The notes below the pieces were generated by a model, which was not told the DNA's origin, ran no database searches, and was given only the letters and a program-made list of their open reading frames with translations. Of a stretch of DNA of 64,000 bases, positions 17,746-25,991 are shown in pieces. This DNA comes from Lachnospiraceae bacterium A2 (lineage in GTDB: Bacteria; Bacillota; Clostridia; Lachnospirales; Lachnospiraceae). The position numbers and the translations under genes are program-made. The first letter of the stretch is position 1; each line of letters begins with the position of its first letter. Location of the stretch: contig KE159636.1 in assembly GCA_000403315.2 (NCBI GenBank), positions 1,711,740 to 1,775,739 of the forward strand. Reading direction: 5' to 3'.

Positions 17746-18432
17746 ATGTTACAGAAAATTTTAATTGTAGAAGACGACTTGGACATCCAGGAGCTGCTGC
17801 AGAATTTTTTGCAGGAGGCAGGTTATAGGACGGTAACGGCAAATGACGGCGTAGAAGCCCTTTCCCTGTTTTCCGGGGAATTTGATTTAGTGCTCCTTGA
17901 TATTATGCTGCCCAGGATTGACGGCTTCGCTGTCTGCGAACTGCTGCGCAGGGAGTCCAATGTCCCAATTATTATGCTGACTGCATTAAGCGGAGAGGAA
18001 GAACAAATTAAGGGGCTGGATTTGGAAGTGGACGACTATATTACAAAGCCCTTTTCCATGCCGGTGCTGGTCCGCAAGATAGCGGCAGTTTTAAGGCGCA
18101 GCAATCAGAATCAGGAGAAAAACCAGGCCATTTCCTATCAGGGCGTTACCCTTGATTTGGACAGCTATACGGCAGAAGCCAACGGGAAAACCTACGGGCT
18201 GACCCAGAGGGAATTTGAAATTCTCCGGGAACTTATGCTCCATCAGGGGCGCGTCCTGACCCGCCAGAATTTATTGGAAAAGCTGTGGCGGTATGATTTT
18301 TACGGCGATGAGCGGGTGGTGGATACCCATATCAAGAATCTGCGGAAAAAATTAGGCATTGACTTTATAAAGACAATCCGCGGGGTGGGGTATAAGATTG
18401 AGAAAGAGGATACACAGAGGTGGGAAAATTAA
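17746..18432 (+). CDS. OmpR-family response regulator
   Basis: 228 residues. Receiver domain (residues 1-118): acidic pocket VEDDLD, phosphoacceptor D52 in LVLLDIMLP, conserved T in MLTAL and K in YITKPFSM. C-terminal winged helix (~128-225) with LTQREFEILRELM and VVDTHIKNLRKKLG. It overlaps the sensor kinase gene by 13 bp, which is translationally coupled. GGAGG precedes the ATG. VanR-like in general type; targets are unknown, though the nearby lipoprotein gene is a candidate. Confidence 0.92.
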   Translation: MLQKILIVEDDLDIQELLQNFLQEAGYRTVTANDGVEALSLFSGEFDLVLLDIMLPRIDGFAVCELLRRESNVPIIMLTALSGEEEQIKGLDLEVDDYITKPFSMPVLVRKIAAVLRRSNQNQEKNQAISYQGVTLDLDSYTAEANGKTYGLTQREFEILRELMLHQGRVLTRQNLLEKLWRYDFYGDERVVDTHIKNLRKKLGIDFIKTIRGVGYKIEKEDTQRWEN

Positions 18433-19922
18433 GGAAAAAGATACGGGAAAGCTTAAGTACAAAAGTATTTTTGGTTACAATGCTGCTGCTTTCAGCCATG
18501 GGGATGCTTGCCTATGGGCTGCTGGCTGTCCTTATGCCCAGAACTTATTCCAATACCCTAAATGAAAATTTAGACAGGCTGGCGAAAGATTTCATTTCTG
18601 AATTAAAGCTTACACAATATCAGGACAGCGGCGGGCTTTTTGCCCAATTCCTCCAAATGGGCGAAATCAGTTCCGTGGAGCTCTATGCAGAAAACGGTGT
18701 ACAGGTGCCTGTCCCATATTTCCAGGCTGACAGGGCCTATTCTGCAGAAGTATATGAGGAGGGTGATGCACAGGCGCCTGCCCCGTCCTGCCAAATGGAC
18801 GGAGCGGAGGGAAGGGTGCAGCAGGAAGCCACAGCCACGTATACAGAGGAAAGCGGGGAAAGCAGCCCAATCTTGTCAAATAGCTACTATTTTTCGTTCC
18901 AGGGGGAGAAGGACCGCTATATGCTGAAAGTGTATGGGGAAGCCGGGGAGCTGGCGGAACTGCAGGCGGCGTTCCTGCGTGTGATCCCGGTGCTTGCATG
19001 TGCAGTCCTTGGGGCATCGCTGCTGGCTTCCTGGCTGTATTCTTACGTCATTACAAAGCCTGTGCTGAAAATCAGCCGCATTTCGCAGGAAATGTCTGAG
19101 CTGAAATTGGATTGGCAGCTTGGCAGCCCCCGCCCGGACGAACTGGGCAAGCTGGAGGGCAGCCTTCATTTTTTGTCTCAAAAGTTAGCGGCAGCCATTT
19201 TTGATCTGCAGTCCGCAAATGAAAAGCTGACGGAGGACATAGCCCGTGAAAAGGCTTTGGAGCAGGCAAGGCTGGACTTTTTTTCCGCTGTGTCCCATGA
19301 GCTTAAAACCCCCATTACCATTATCAAAGGCCAGTTGGAAGGAATGCTGCTGGGGGTTGGGGTGTATCAGGACCATGGGAAATATTTGGCGCGGGCGTTG
19401 GAAATTGCCAATACGCTGGAACGGATGGTACAGGAACTGCTGACGGTAGCAAGGCTGGAAACGTCCCAGGGCAGCAGGGAGGACAGGTTCGACTGGGTGA
19501 AGCTGGTGCAGGGATATCTGGGCAGCCAGGAAGATTTGATAGCCCAAAAGGAATTGGAGGTGCGCTGCAGCCTGCCAGAAGAAGCTTTTCTTTCCGGGAA
19601 CCAGATGTTAATGGAAAAAGTATTTTCAAACCTGATAGGAAATGCCATAAAGTATACGCCCCAGGGAGGGGAAATCTTAATTTCTGCCTGTGCGCAGCAG
19701 GGAAAGTATGCTTTTTCCGTGGAAAATACAGGGGCGCAGATCCCGGAGGAATCTTTCCCAAAGCTGTTCGATGCTTTTTACCGGGTGGAGCAGTCACGGA
19801 ACCGGGGCACAGGCGGCAGCGGGCTGGGGCTGTATATTGTGCAGAAAATCCTTGGGCAGCATGGAAGCGTGTGCACTGTGGCCAATACGGAAAAGGGCGT
19901 GAAGTTTTCTTTTTTTATCTAA
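18420..19922 (+). CDS. Sensor histidine kinase
   Basis: 500 residues, starting at GTG 18420 inside the response regulator gene. Two membrane segments (~15-38 and ~186-206) bracket an extracellular domain of about 150 residues rich in Glu and Ala, with a possibly disordered middle. HAMP (~206-262), then the H-box SHELKTPITIIKG with phosphorylated H293, N-box NLIGNAIKYTP and G-box GTGGSGLGLYIV. Overall it resembles VanS-like cell-envelope kinases. The stop codon TAA lies within the first bases of the R1 repeat that follows. Signal is unknown. Confidence 0.9.
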   Translation: MGKLRKKIRESLSTKVFLVTMLLLSAMGMLAYGLLAVLMPRTYSNTLNENLDRLAKDFISELKLTQYQDSGGLFAQFLQMGEISSVELYAENGVQVPVPYFQADRAYSAEVYEEGDAQAPAPSCQMDGAEGRVQQEATATYTEESGESSPILSNSYYFSFQGEKDRYMLKVYGEAGELAELQAAFLRVIPVLACAVLGASLLASWLYSYVITKPVLKISRISQEMSELKLDWQLGSPRPDELGKLEGSLHFLSQKLAAAIFDLQSANEKLTEDIAREKALEQARLDFFSAVSHELKTPITIIKGQLEGMLLGVGVYQDHGKYLARALEIANTLERMVQELLTVARLETSQGSREDRFDWVKLVQGYLGSQEDLIAQKELEVRCSLPEEAFLSGNQMLMEKVFSNLIGNAIKYTPQGGEILISACAQQGKYAFSVENTGAQIPEESFPKLFDAFYRVEQSRNRGTGGSGLGLYIVQKILGQHGSVCTVANTEKGVKFSFFI

Positions 19923-20283
19923 TAGGAAAGATATTGTCACGCTAAAGCGTGAAAGTGTCTTTCCTATAGAACAAAAAATAATATGCACAGGGTCTTCCCC
20001 AGCGAAGCGAGGGTACTCGTGCGAATAGAAGATGTCACTGCGTGATCGCACTCGGCGCAGCAAAGTGTGTAAGCCCCTCATGAGTGAGGGGTTTGGGGAG
20101 GTGAAGTGGGCTTGCCCACTTTGTTCTCTTATAGGAAAGACCGTGTTACTGTGAAGTGCTAAAGTGTATGGATTTCCTATAAGAGAAAAACAATTATGCG
20201 CAGCTCGCGGAGAGGAAATTTATTGCTGCGCAATCCGCCCGCGCGCGGAGAATGCGCTGTGCGCATTCTTTTTTATCTTATAG
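19918..20283 (+). repeat. R1 dispersed hairpin repeat, tandem copies
   Basis: First module (19918-20125) begins inside the histidine kinase stop codon, carries the internal dyad TCACGCTAAAGCGTGA, shares its tail with the repeat before hemA and adds hairpins CCCCTCATGAGTGAGGGG and AGTGGGCTTGCCCACTT. The second (20126-20283) is a full copy of the 12592-12745 type, ending in the GAATGCGC-TGT-GCGCATTC hairpin plus T-run. Confidence 0.8.
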
Positions 20284-20358
20284 GGTGTCCCACTTTAAGA
20301 AAATACACATAAATCACAAATTAATCCCAAAAACACCACAAAAAGCCCTGCTATACTA

Positions 20359-20391
20359 GAGCGTGTCAGAAAGCAATTTTCAGACACGCTC
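20359..20391. repeat. R2 element remnant (fused ends)
   Basis: Thirty-three bases with GAGCGTGTC at one end and GACACGCTC at the other; the right part matches the right end of the 33199-33358 copy. It looks like an R2 element reduced to its inverted ends, and would form a tight hairpin. Confidence 0.65.
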
Positions 20392-20411
20392 TGATACTAC
20401 AGCGAATTTTT

Positions 20412-20566
20412 TCTCTTATAGGAAAGACCGTGTTACTGTGAAGTGCTAAAGTGTATGGATTTCCTATAAGAGAAAAACAATTATGCGCAGCTCGCGGAGA
20501 GGAAATTTATTGCTGCGCAATCCGCTCGCGCGCGGAGAATGCGCTGTGCGCATTCTTTTTTATATT
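20412..20566 (+). repeat. R1 dispersed hairpin repeat, full copy
   Basis: Near-identical to the second module at 20126-20283, including the CTTATAGGAAAG start, TTTCCTATAAGAG arm and the final hairpin plus T-run. It lies upstream of the lipoprotein gene. The stretch 20284-20411 between the two copies holds only the R2 remnant and AT-rich sequence. Confidence 0.82.
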
Positions 20567-20688
20567 TGGATACGGACAGGACTGCCGGATTTCCCTTTGG
20601 CATATAAACCGGCAGTTCCTGCGTGTCGGAATATAGATTGTTCACTGCATTACCAGAGAACGTTAAAAGAAAGGAATGGTGTTGGTTT

Positions 20689-21720
20689 ATGGGACGGAAA
20701 GCAGCAGCGGTGATATGCGGGATGTTTGTAGCGGCCAGTGCGGCAGGATGCGGGGTGTATGTAACAGCGGACGACGTGTGGTGCGAGGCGTCGGAAAACA
20801 GCGGGGCTTCCGCAGGAACTTACAGCACATCAGGGGAAATGGAAGGAATAGCCGTGCAGGCTGGCGGCACATCGGGGGAAATGGAAGGAATGGCCGTGCA
20901 GGCTGGCGGCACATCAGGGGAAATGGAAGGCGCGGCATATGCGCTGGAAAGCATAGCCGTGGAAGGGGATGGCGGCGGGGCTTCCGCAGCACGGTATGGC
21001 GCGGCATATGTCAGCGGTATTTCCACAAAAGCAGAAAGAAAGCAGCGCAGCAAAACCTTCCAGCCATACAGCCAATATGGCATGGTTTATGACGAAGGGA
21101 AGGATGAATTGCAGTATAATGGGAAAGCAGTCCGGTGGTTTGAAGATTATTACCAGTTAAGCGAAGAGGAATCTTGCGGGCTGGATTTTTTCAATGAAAA
21201 GGGCGTGGTGGATGTCCATGCAGTGCGGGATTTTAGCAAGCCTGTAACGAATTGGGACGGCTCCATTGACCCTGCTGGGGAATTAGTTGGGCTGGAACCA
21301 TTTTCCGAGAAGGAATTTGCCGCCCGGGACATTGAAGCAATCAAGAACCCGCCCGTGCCTGTGTGCTATGCTGCCGAAGACGGCGTGGGGCTGGATAAGG
21401 CGGAACAGGAAAGAATTGCCGCGGAATATGAGCCTTTTGGCGTAACCTACGATGCCAAAAAGGATCAGTGGTATTTCAAAGGGGAAAAGGTACGGTATTT
21501 CCATGATATCCTTACTTCCAACGGCGAAAGCTTAAGCAGCGGGAAGTTCAGCGGCTCCATGCGGACGCTGGGGAATGGGGAAGGCACGGTAGACATTGAA
21601 ACGGTCCGTGACTTCCAAAAGCCGGACGCAGAAGGGAATGGGACGCTGACAGGCGTGAAGGAGATAAGCCAGGAAGAATATGGGAAACGCAAAGCAGAGG
21701 CATATTTTACGGAAGAATAG
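20689..21720 (+). CDS. Lipoprotein with tandem 14-residue repeats and a duplicated C-terminal module
   Basis: 343 residues. N-terminal lipoprotein signal MGRKAAAVICGMFVAASAAG ends at lipid cysteine C21. Residues ~45-85 contain a 14-residue repeat (TSGEMEG-x-AVQAGG), likely a linker. The rest has two related modules: one with SQYGMVYDEGKDELQYNG and VVDVHAVRDFSKP, the other with EPFGVTYDAKKDQWYFKG and TVDIETVRDFQKP. I recall similar modules at the C-terminus of BlaR1/M56-type membrane proteins of Lachnospiraceae, but that is memory, not a search. The start is chosen for the signal peptide; AAAGGAATGG lies upstream with long spacing. A role with the upstream two-component system is possible. Function unknown. 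Confidence 0.75.
   Translation: MGRKAAAVICGMFVAASAAGCGVYVTADDVWCEASENSGASAGTYSTSGEMEGIAVQAGGTSGEMEGMAVQAGGTSGEMEGAAYALESIAVEGDGGGASAARYGAAYVSGISTKAERKQRSKTFQPYSQYGMVYDEGKDELQYNGKAVRWFEDYYQLSEEESCGLDFFNEKGVVDVHAVRDFSKPVTNWDGSIDPAGELVGLEPFSEKEFAARDIEAIKNPPVPVCYAAEDGVGLDKAEQERIAAEYEPFGVTYDAKKDQWYFKGEKVRYFHDILTSNGESLSSGKFSGSMRTLGNGEGTVDIETVRDFQKPDAEGNGTLTGVKEISQEEYGKRKAEAYFTEE
20827..20934 (+). repeat. 42-bp coding tandem repeat
   Basis: Units begin at 20827, 20869 and 20911 (period exactly 42 bp); the third is partial. The unit keeps the reading frame, so copy number change would alter only the length of the lipoprotein linker. Confidence 0.8.
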
Positions 21721-21740
21721 GGAGATTCCGTAAATAGGAA

Positions 21741-21844
21741 GGGGCTGTTGTAAAATACAGTTTATATACCATATATGGATGGGATCCTTGGGTCCCAGAT
21801 GCCATATTTTGTATATAGCAGCTATTTTGCAACGGCCCCTTTTT
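21741..21844 (+). terminator. Long imperfect inverted repeat ending in a T-run
   Basis: Arms of about 38 bp, beginning GGGGCTGTTGTAAAATA and ending TATTTTGCAACGGCCCC, pair with a few mismatches around a loop containing GGGATCCTTGGGTCCC; TTTTT follows. It lies 20 bp after the lipoprotein stop and can terminate that gene. The long arms are unusual for a simple terminator. Confidence 0.6.
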
Positions 21845-21925
21845 GGGCGGCAGTCCTTTGGATATTTTATGGTCTATTCTTAAAAAAACCTCCAAAATTG
21901 ATACTTTTGCCCTATATTTTTCTTG

Positions 21926-22142
21926 AATGGGTTATCCAATTCTTGTAAATTTCCACAAAACATAATAAAAAAATTCATATAAATTGCTGGAATTATAAAA
22001 AGCCCTTGATGTTTCCAAAAATAGTGCTATAATATACTCAAGAATTGGATTACCCAATATAAGAAATATAGAGGATAATCACGGAAAAACAAAGCTTTTT
22101 TCTAAAAATATGAGAAAAGTACTAATAATTGGATTAGCCAAT
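21926..22142 (+). promoter_or_regulatory. Lactate operon promoter with three operator-like palindromes
   Basis: TTGATG (22006-22011) and TATAAT (22028-22033) are 16 bp apart. Palindromes of the form ATTGGAT-TA-x-CCAAT occur at 21926-21940 (reverse complement, one variant base), 22044-22058 and 22128-22142. The second sits just after the expected transcription start and the others flank it, suited to repression, possibly with DNA looping. The FadR-type GntR regulator at 30007 is the obvious candidate binder (inference). Confidence 0.75.
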
Positions 22143-22160
22143 CGGAAAGGGGGAATTGTT

Positions 22161-23708
22161 TTGCTGCTATTAGAATTTGTACTTGCGATGCTGCCGATTA
22201 TTTGGCTGATTGCAGCCCTAAGCGGGCTTAAGATGGCGGGGCACAAGGCGTGTGCCATTGCGCTGGCTGTTACGGCGGCGCTGGCAGCCGGGTACTGGGG
22301 CCTGAGCGCCCTGTGCATTGCGACAGCAGCCTTGGAAGGCGCCTTAAATGCATTATGGCCTATCTGCCTTGTAATTGTGGCGGCTTTGTTTACTTACAAC
22401 CTGACGCTGAAAACAGGCGCCATGGAGTCCGTGAAGAAAATGCTGGCGGGAGTTTCCAGGGATAAACGTGTTTTGGCGCTGATTATCGGCTGGGGCTTTG
22501 GGAATTTCATGGAAGGCATGGCGGGGTTTGGGACGGCAGTGGCAATCCCGGCGTCCATGCTGGCGGCTATCGGCCTGGACCCTATGAGCGCAGTGCTGGC
22601 ATGCCTGGTAGTAAATTCCACGCCCACGGCTTTTGGCTCCGTAGGCGTACCCACAGTAACGCTGGCCACGGTAACAGGCACGGAGCTTGTCCCGCTGGCA
22701 GCAAGCATTGTAAATATCCAATGTATCCTGACATTTCTTTCCCCATTTTTCATGGTATGCATTTGCGGGAAAGGGATTAAGGCGCTGAAAGGCATGGTCC
22801 CGACTACTTTGGCAGCGGCGGCATCCTTTACCGTCCCATGGTTTTTTACCGCGCATTTTATTGGGCCGGAGCTGCCGGACATTATCGGTTCCATCTGCTC
22901 CATGGGGTGCATCATTGCAGCAGCAAGGATTTTCAATAAGGAGCCGGATGAGGAGTATGCCATCCAGATTTCCGAAACAGCAGGGGGACAGCGTGCCATG
23001 GGGGTGGCAGAGGGGCTTAGGGCCTGGAGTTCTTTTATCCTGATTTTCCTGTTCCTGATGGCGGCATCCACCTTGTGCCCGCCAATACATAACGCCATTG
23101 CTGGCATTAAGAGCACCGTTTCCGTATACGCCGGGGAAGGCGGAGGAACCCTTAGCTTTAGCTGGGTTAACACGCCGGGGGTTATGATTTTCCTTGCGGC
23201 CATCCTTGGAGGGCTGATCCAGGGGGCAACCTTCCGGGACATGGGCGGGGTGTTCTTAGAAACCTTGAAGAAATACTGGAAAACAATACTTACCATCTGT
23301 TCCGTAATGGCAGCTGCAAAGATTATGGGCTACAGCGGGATGATTTCCGATATTGCAAAATTCCTGGTGGCAGTGACAGGCTCCTTCTATCCGCTGATTG
23401 CCCCGGTGATTGGGGCGCTTGGGGCATTTGTCACAGGCTCCGGGACTTCCACCTGCGTATTGTTCGGCGGCCTGCAGAGCGAAACTGCAGCGGCCCTGGA
23501 CTTAAACCCCACATGGATGGCAGCGGCCAACGTGATGGGAGCCGGGATCGGCAAAATGATTTGCCCCCAGGGAATTGCCATCGGCGCTGGGGCCATCAGC
23601 CAGGTGGGCTCCGAAAGCAAGATTTTAAGCAAGGTATTCAAATATTTCCTGCTGTTTGTGGTTTTATCAGGCGTGATCTGCTATGCAGGGGCTTTGCTGG
23701 GATTATAA
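22161..23708 (+). CDS. lctP: L-lactate permease family transporter
   Basis: 515 residues from TTG 22161, which has AAAGGGGGA at proper spacing; the ATG at 22110 would put an operator inside the gene and adds residues with no family match. About 12-14 membrane segments. LctP hallmarks: GFGNFMEGMAGFGTAVAIPA (~113-132), NSTPTAFGSVGVPTVTLA (~151-168) and GSGTSTCVLFGG (~430). Proton-coupled uptake of lactate, also glycolate in some members. First gene of an operon whose next members oxidise lactate. A separate gene upstream is excluded by the promoter position. Confidence 0.92.
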   Translation: MLLLEFVLAMLPIIWLIAALSGLKMAGHKACAIALAVTAALAAGYWGLSALCIATAALEGALNALWPICLVIVAALFTYNLTLKTGAMESVKKMLAGVSRDKRVLALIIGWGFGNFMEGMAGFGTAVAIPASMLAAIGLDPMSAVLACLVVNSTPTAFGSVGVPTVTLATVTGTELVPLAASIVNIQCILTFLSPFFMVCICGKGIKALKGMVPTTLAAAASFTVPWFFTAHFIGPELPDIIGSICSMGCIIAAARIFNKEPDEEYAIQISETAGGQRAMGVAEGLRAWSSFILIFLFLMAASTLCPPIHNAIAGIKSTVSVYAGEGGGTLSFSWVNTPGVMIFLAAILGGLIQGATFRDMGGVFLETLKKYWKTILTICSVMAAAKIMGYSGMISDIAKFLVAVTGSFYPLIAPVIGALGAFVTGSGTSTCVLFGGLQSETAAALDLNPTWMAAANVMGAGIGKMICPQGIAIGAGAISQVGSESKILSKVFKYFLLFVVLSGVICYAGALLGL

Positions 23709-23739
23709 TAGGAAAACCAAATTTTAAGGAGGTAACAAC

Positions 23740-25152
23740 ATGTACAACCAATTGACACCAGAAATCGTGGAACAGTTAAAGGCAGTCACTAGTTATGTGT
23801 TCGAAGGCGAAGACATCAACCCCGATTATGCCAAAGACGAAATGCCTATTTATGGGACCCATATGCCGGACGTTGCCGTCCAGCCCCGTTCTACCGAGGA
23901 GGTAGCCGGGATTATGAAAATCTGTTATGAGAACAATATCCCAGTGACTCCAAGGGGAGCCGGGACCGGCCTTGCAGGCGGGGCGGTACCGCTTTGCGGC
24001 GGCGTGCTGATGGATATTTCCAAGATGAATAAGATTAAATCTTATGACATGGAAAATTTTGTGGTAGAAATTGAAGCTGGCGTACTTCTCAATGATTTGG
24101 CAGAGGACTGCCAGGGGAAGGGCATGCTCTATCCCCCAGACCCGGGCGAAAAATTTGCATGTGTCGGCGGGAACGTGGCAACGAACGCAGGGGGCATGCG
24201 GGCTGTAAAATATGGGGCGACCCGTGACTATGTAAGGGCTATGACCGTTGTGCTGCCCACCGGGGAAATCACCCGCTTAGGGGCAACCGTGTCCAAGACA
24301 TCTTCCGGTTATTCCCTGCTGAACTTAATGATTGGCTCCGAAGGGACCCTTGGGATTATCACGGAGCTGACTTTGAAAATCATACCTGCGCCAAAGGCAG
24401 CAGCATCCTTGATTATTCCCTTTGAGGACTTACATTCTGCACTTGGCACCGTCCCCAAATTTAAGATGGCGCATATGGACCCACAGGCCATTGAATTTAT
24501 GGAACGGGAAATCGTATTGGCATCCGAGCGTTACATTGGGAAATCTGTATTCCCGCAGGAACTGGACGGGACGCAAATCGGCGCATATTTGCTTGTGACC
24601 CTGGACGGGAATTCAGAGGATGAAGTGGACGCTTTGGTAGAGCAGGCAGCGGAGTTGGTTTTGGAGGAAGGCGCCATTGACGTGCTGGTGGCGGACACCC
24701 CCTCCAAAATGAAAGACGCATGGGCTGCACGTTCTTCCTTCCTTGAAGCAATTATGGAAGAAACCAAGCTGTTGGATGAATGCGACGTGGTAGTCCCGGT
24801 AAATAAGATTGCAGACTATCTGGAATTTGTCAACAAGACAGGTGAGGAATGCGGGCTTACCATTAAATCTTTCGGCCATGCCGGGGATGGGAACCTCCAC
24901 ATTTACCAGTGCTCCAATGATTTGGAGGAGGAAGAGTTCAAGAGCCGGGTAGATAAATTCTTTGACATTATTTATAAAGAAGCAACGGACTGCGGCGGGC
25001 TTGTTTCCGGTGAGCACGGCATTGGCTCCGGCAAGGTGAAGTATCTGGTAGATTCCGTTGGGGAAACCAATATGGCAATTATGGAAGGCATTAAGAAGGT
25101 ATTTGACCCCAAGATGATTTTAAATCCCGGAAAAGTTTGTTACCGTTTATAG
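23740..25152 (+). CDS. lctD: FAD-linked D-lactate/glycolate-type dehydrogenase of the Etf-dependent LctD class
   Basis: 470 residues. FAD_binding_4 domain at residues ~40-215 with PRGAGTGLAGGAVPLCGG and CVGGNVATNAGGMRAVKYG; FAD-oxidase C-terminal domain from ~220, with FGHAGDGNLHIY and SGEHGIGSGKVKYL near the end. GlcD-like dehydrogenases next to etfBA form the Ldh-EtfAB complex that oxidises lactate with NAD+ at the expense of reduced ferredoxin (electron confurcation), as known from Acetobacterium woodii. Here etfB and etfA follow directly, 22 and 13 bp apart. RBS AAGGAGG. Confidence 0.9.
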   Translation: MYNQLTPEIVEQLKAVTSYVFEGEDINPDYAKDEMPIYGTHMPDVAVQPRSTEEVAGIMKICYENNIPVTPRGAGTGLAGGAVPLCGGVLMDISKMNKIKSYDMENFVVEIEAGVLLNDLAEDCQGKGMLYPPDPGEKFACVGGNVATNAGGMRAVKYGATRDYVRAMTVVLPTGEITRLGATVSKTSSGYSLLNLMIGSEGTLGIITELTLKIIPAPKAAASLIIPFEDLHSALGTVPKFKMAHMDPQAIEFMEREIVLASERYIGKSVFPQELDGTQIGAYLLVTLDGNSEDEVDALVEQAAELVLEEGAIDVLVADTPSKMKDAWAARSSFLEAIMEETKLLDECDVVVPVNKIADYLEFVNKTGEECGLTIKSFGHAGDGNLHIYQCSNDLEEEEFKSRVDKFFDIIYKEATDCGGLVSGEHGIGSGKVKYLVDSVGETNMAIMEGIKKVFDPKMILNPGKVCYRL

Positions 25153-25174
25153 AAAAATATGAGGAGGAAGCATT

Positions 25175-25978
25175 ATGAATATTTGTGTTTGCATGAAACA
25201 GGTACCTGATACAAACGAAATCAAGGTAGACCCTGAAACCCACACACTGGTCCGCAAAGGCGTGCCCAGCATTGTAAACCCTTTTGACACTTATGCGCAG
25301 GAAGTAGGCGTAAGGCTCAAAGAGCAGCTTGGGGGGAAACTGATTGTAATTTCCATGGGCCCTGAGCAGGCAAAAGAAGCTATCAAGTCCTGCCTTTCCG
25401 TAGGCGCAGACGGCGGGTACCTGATTTCCAGCCGCAGCTTTGGCGGTTCCGATACCCTTGCCACCAGCTATATCCTTTCCGAAGCCATCAAGGCAATTGA
25501 GGAAAAAGAAGGGCTGAAATTTGACTTAATCCTCTGCGGGAAACAGGCAACAGACGGCGATACTGCACAGGTAGGGCCGGAGATTGCAGAGCACCTTGGG
25601 CTGCCCCAGATTACATATGCTTTGGATATTGTGGAAAAGGACGGGGAAATTCAGGTAAAACGGGAATACGATGCAGGCTACGACATGATTTCCACCAAGC
25701 TCCCGGCAGTCGTTACGGTTGTGAAGCTGCCTTACGAACCACGTTATCCCACCATTAAGAGCAAAATGGCTGCAAAGAAAAAAGAAATCCCAGTGCTGAC
25801 AGAAGCAGACATCCCGTCCATTAATTTGGGGCTGTGCGGCTTAAACGGCTCCCCCACAAGGGTGAAAAAGACGTACACGCCAGTCCGGGAAAAATCCGGC
25901 GTGAAGCTGGCAGGCATGGAACCTGCAGACGCAGCAAAGGAAGTAGTGAAACTGCTGGAAGAAGCAAAACTTTTATAA
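25175..25978 (+). CDS. etfB: Electron transfer flavoprotein beta subunit
   Basis: 267 residues. Family start MNICVCMKQVPDTNEIKVD and the adenine-nucleotide-loop region LILCGKQATDGDTAQVGPEIAEHL (shown here for position ~118-141, split as GKQATDGDTAQVGP). In bifurcating Etfs the beta subunit holds the FAD that splits electrons. It lies between the lactate dehydrogenase and etfA genes with an ideal GAGGAGG ribosome binding site. Whether it belongs to the bifurcating group needs alignment, but its place beside lctD supports it. Confidence 0.92.
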   Translation: MNICVCMKQVPDTNEIKVDPETHTLVRKGVPSIVNPFDTYAQEVGVRLKEQLGGKLIVISMGPEQAKEAIKSCLSVGADGGYLISSRSFGGSDTLATSYILSEAIKAIEEKEGLKFDLILCGKQATDGDTAQVGPEIAEHLGLPQITYALDIVEKDGEIQVKREYDAGYDMISTKLPAVVTVVKLPYEPRYPTIKSKMAAKKKEIPVLTEADIPSINLGLCGLNGSPTRVKKTYTPVREKSGVKLAGMEPADAAKEVVKLLEEAKLL

Positions 25979-25991
25979 GGAGGGGCTTACT

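Noticed and set aside
20676..21092. Gly/Arg-rich 138-codon frame
   Set aside because: Out-of-frame reading of the lipoprotein's 42-bp repeats; the lipoprotein frame has a signal peptide and conserved modules.
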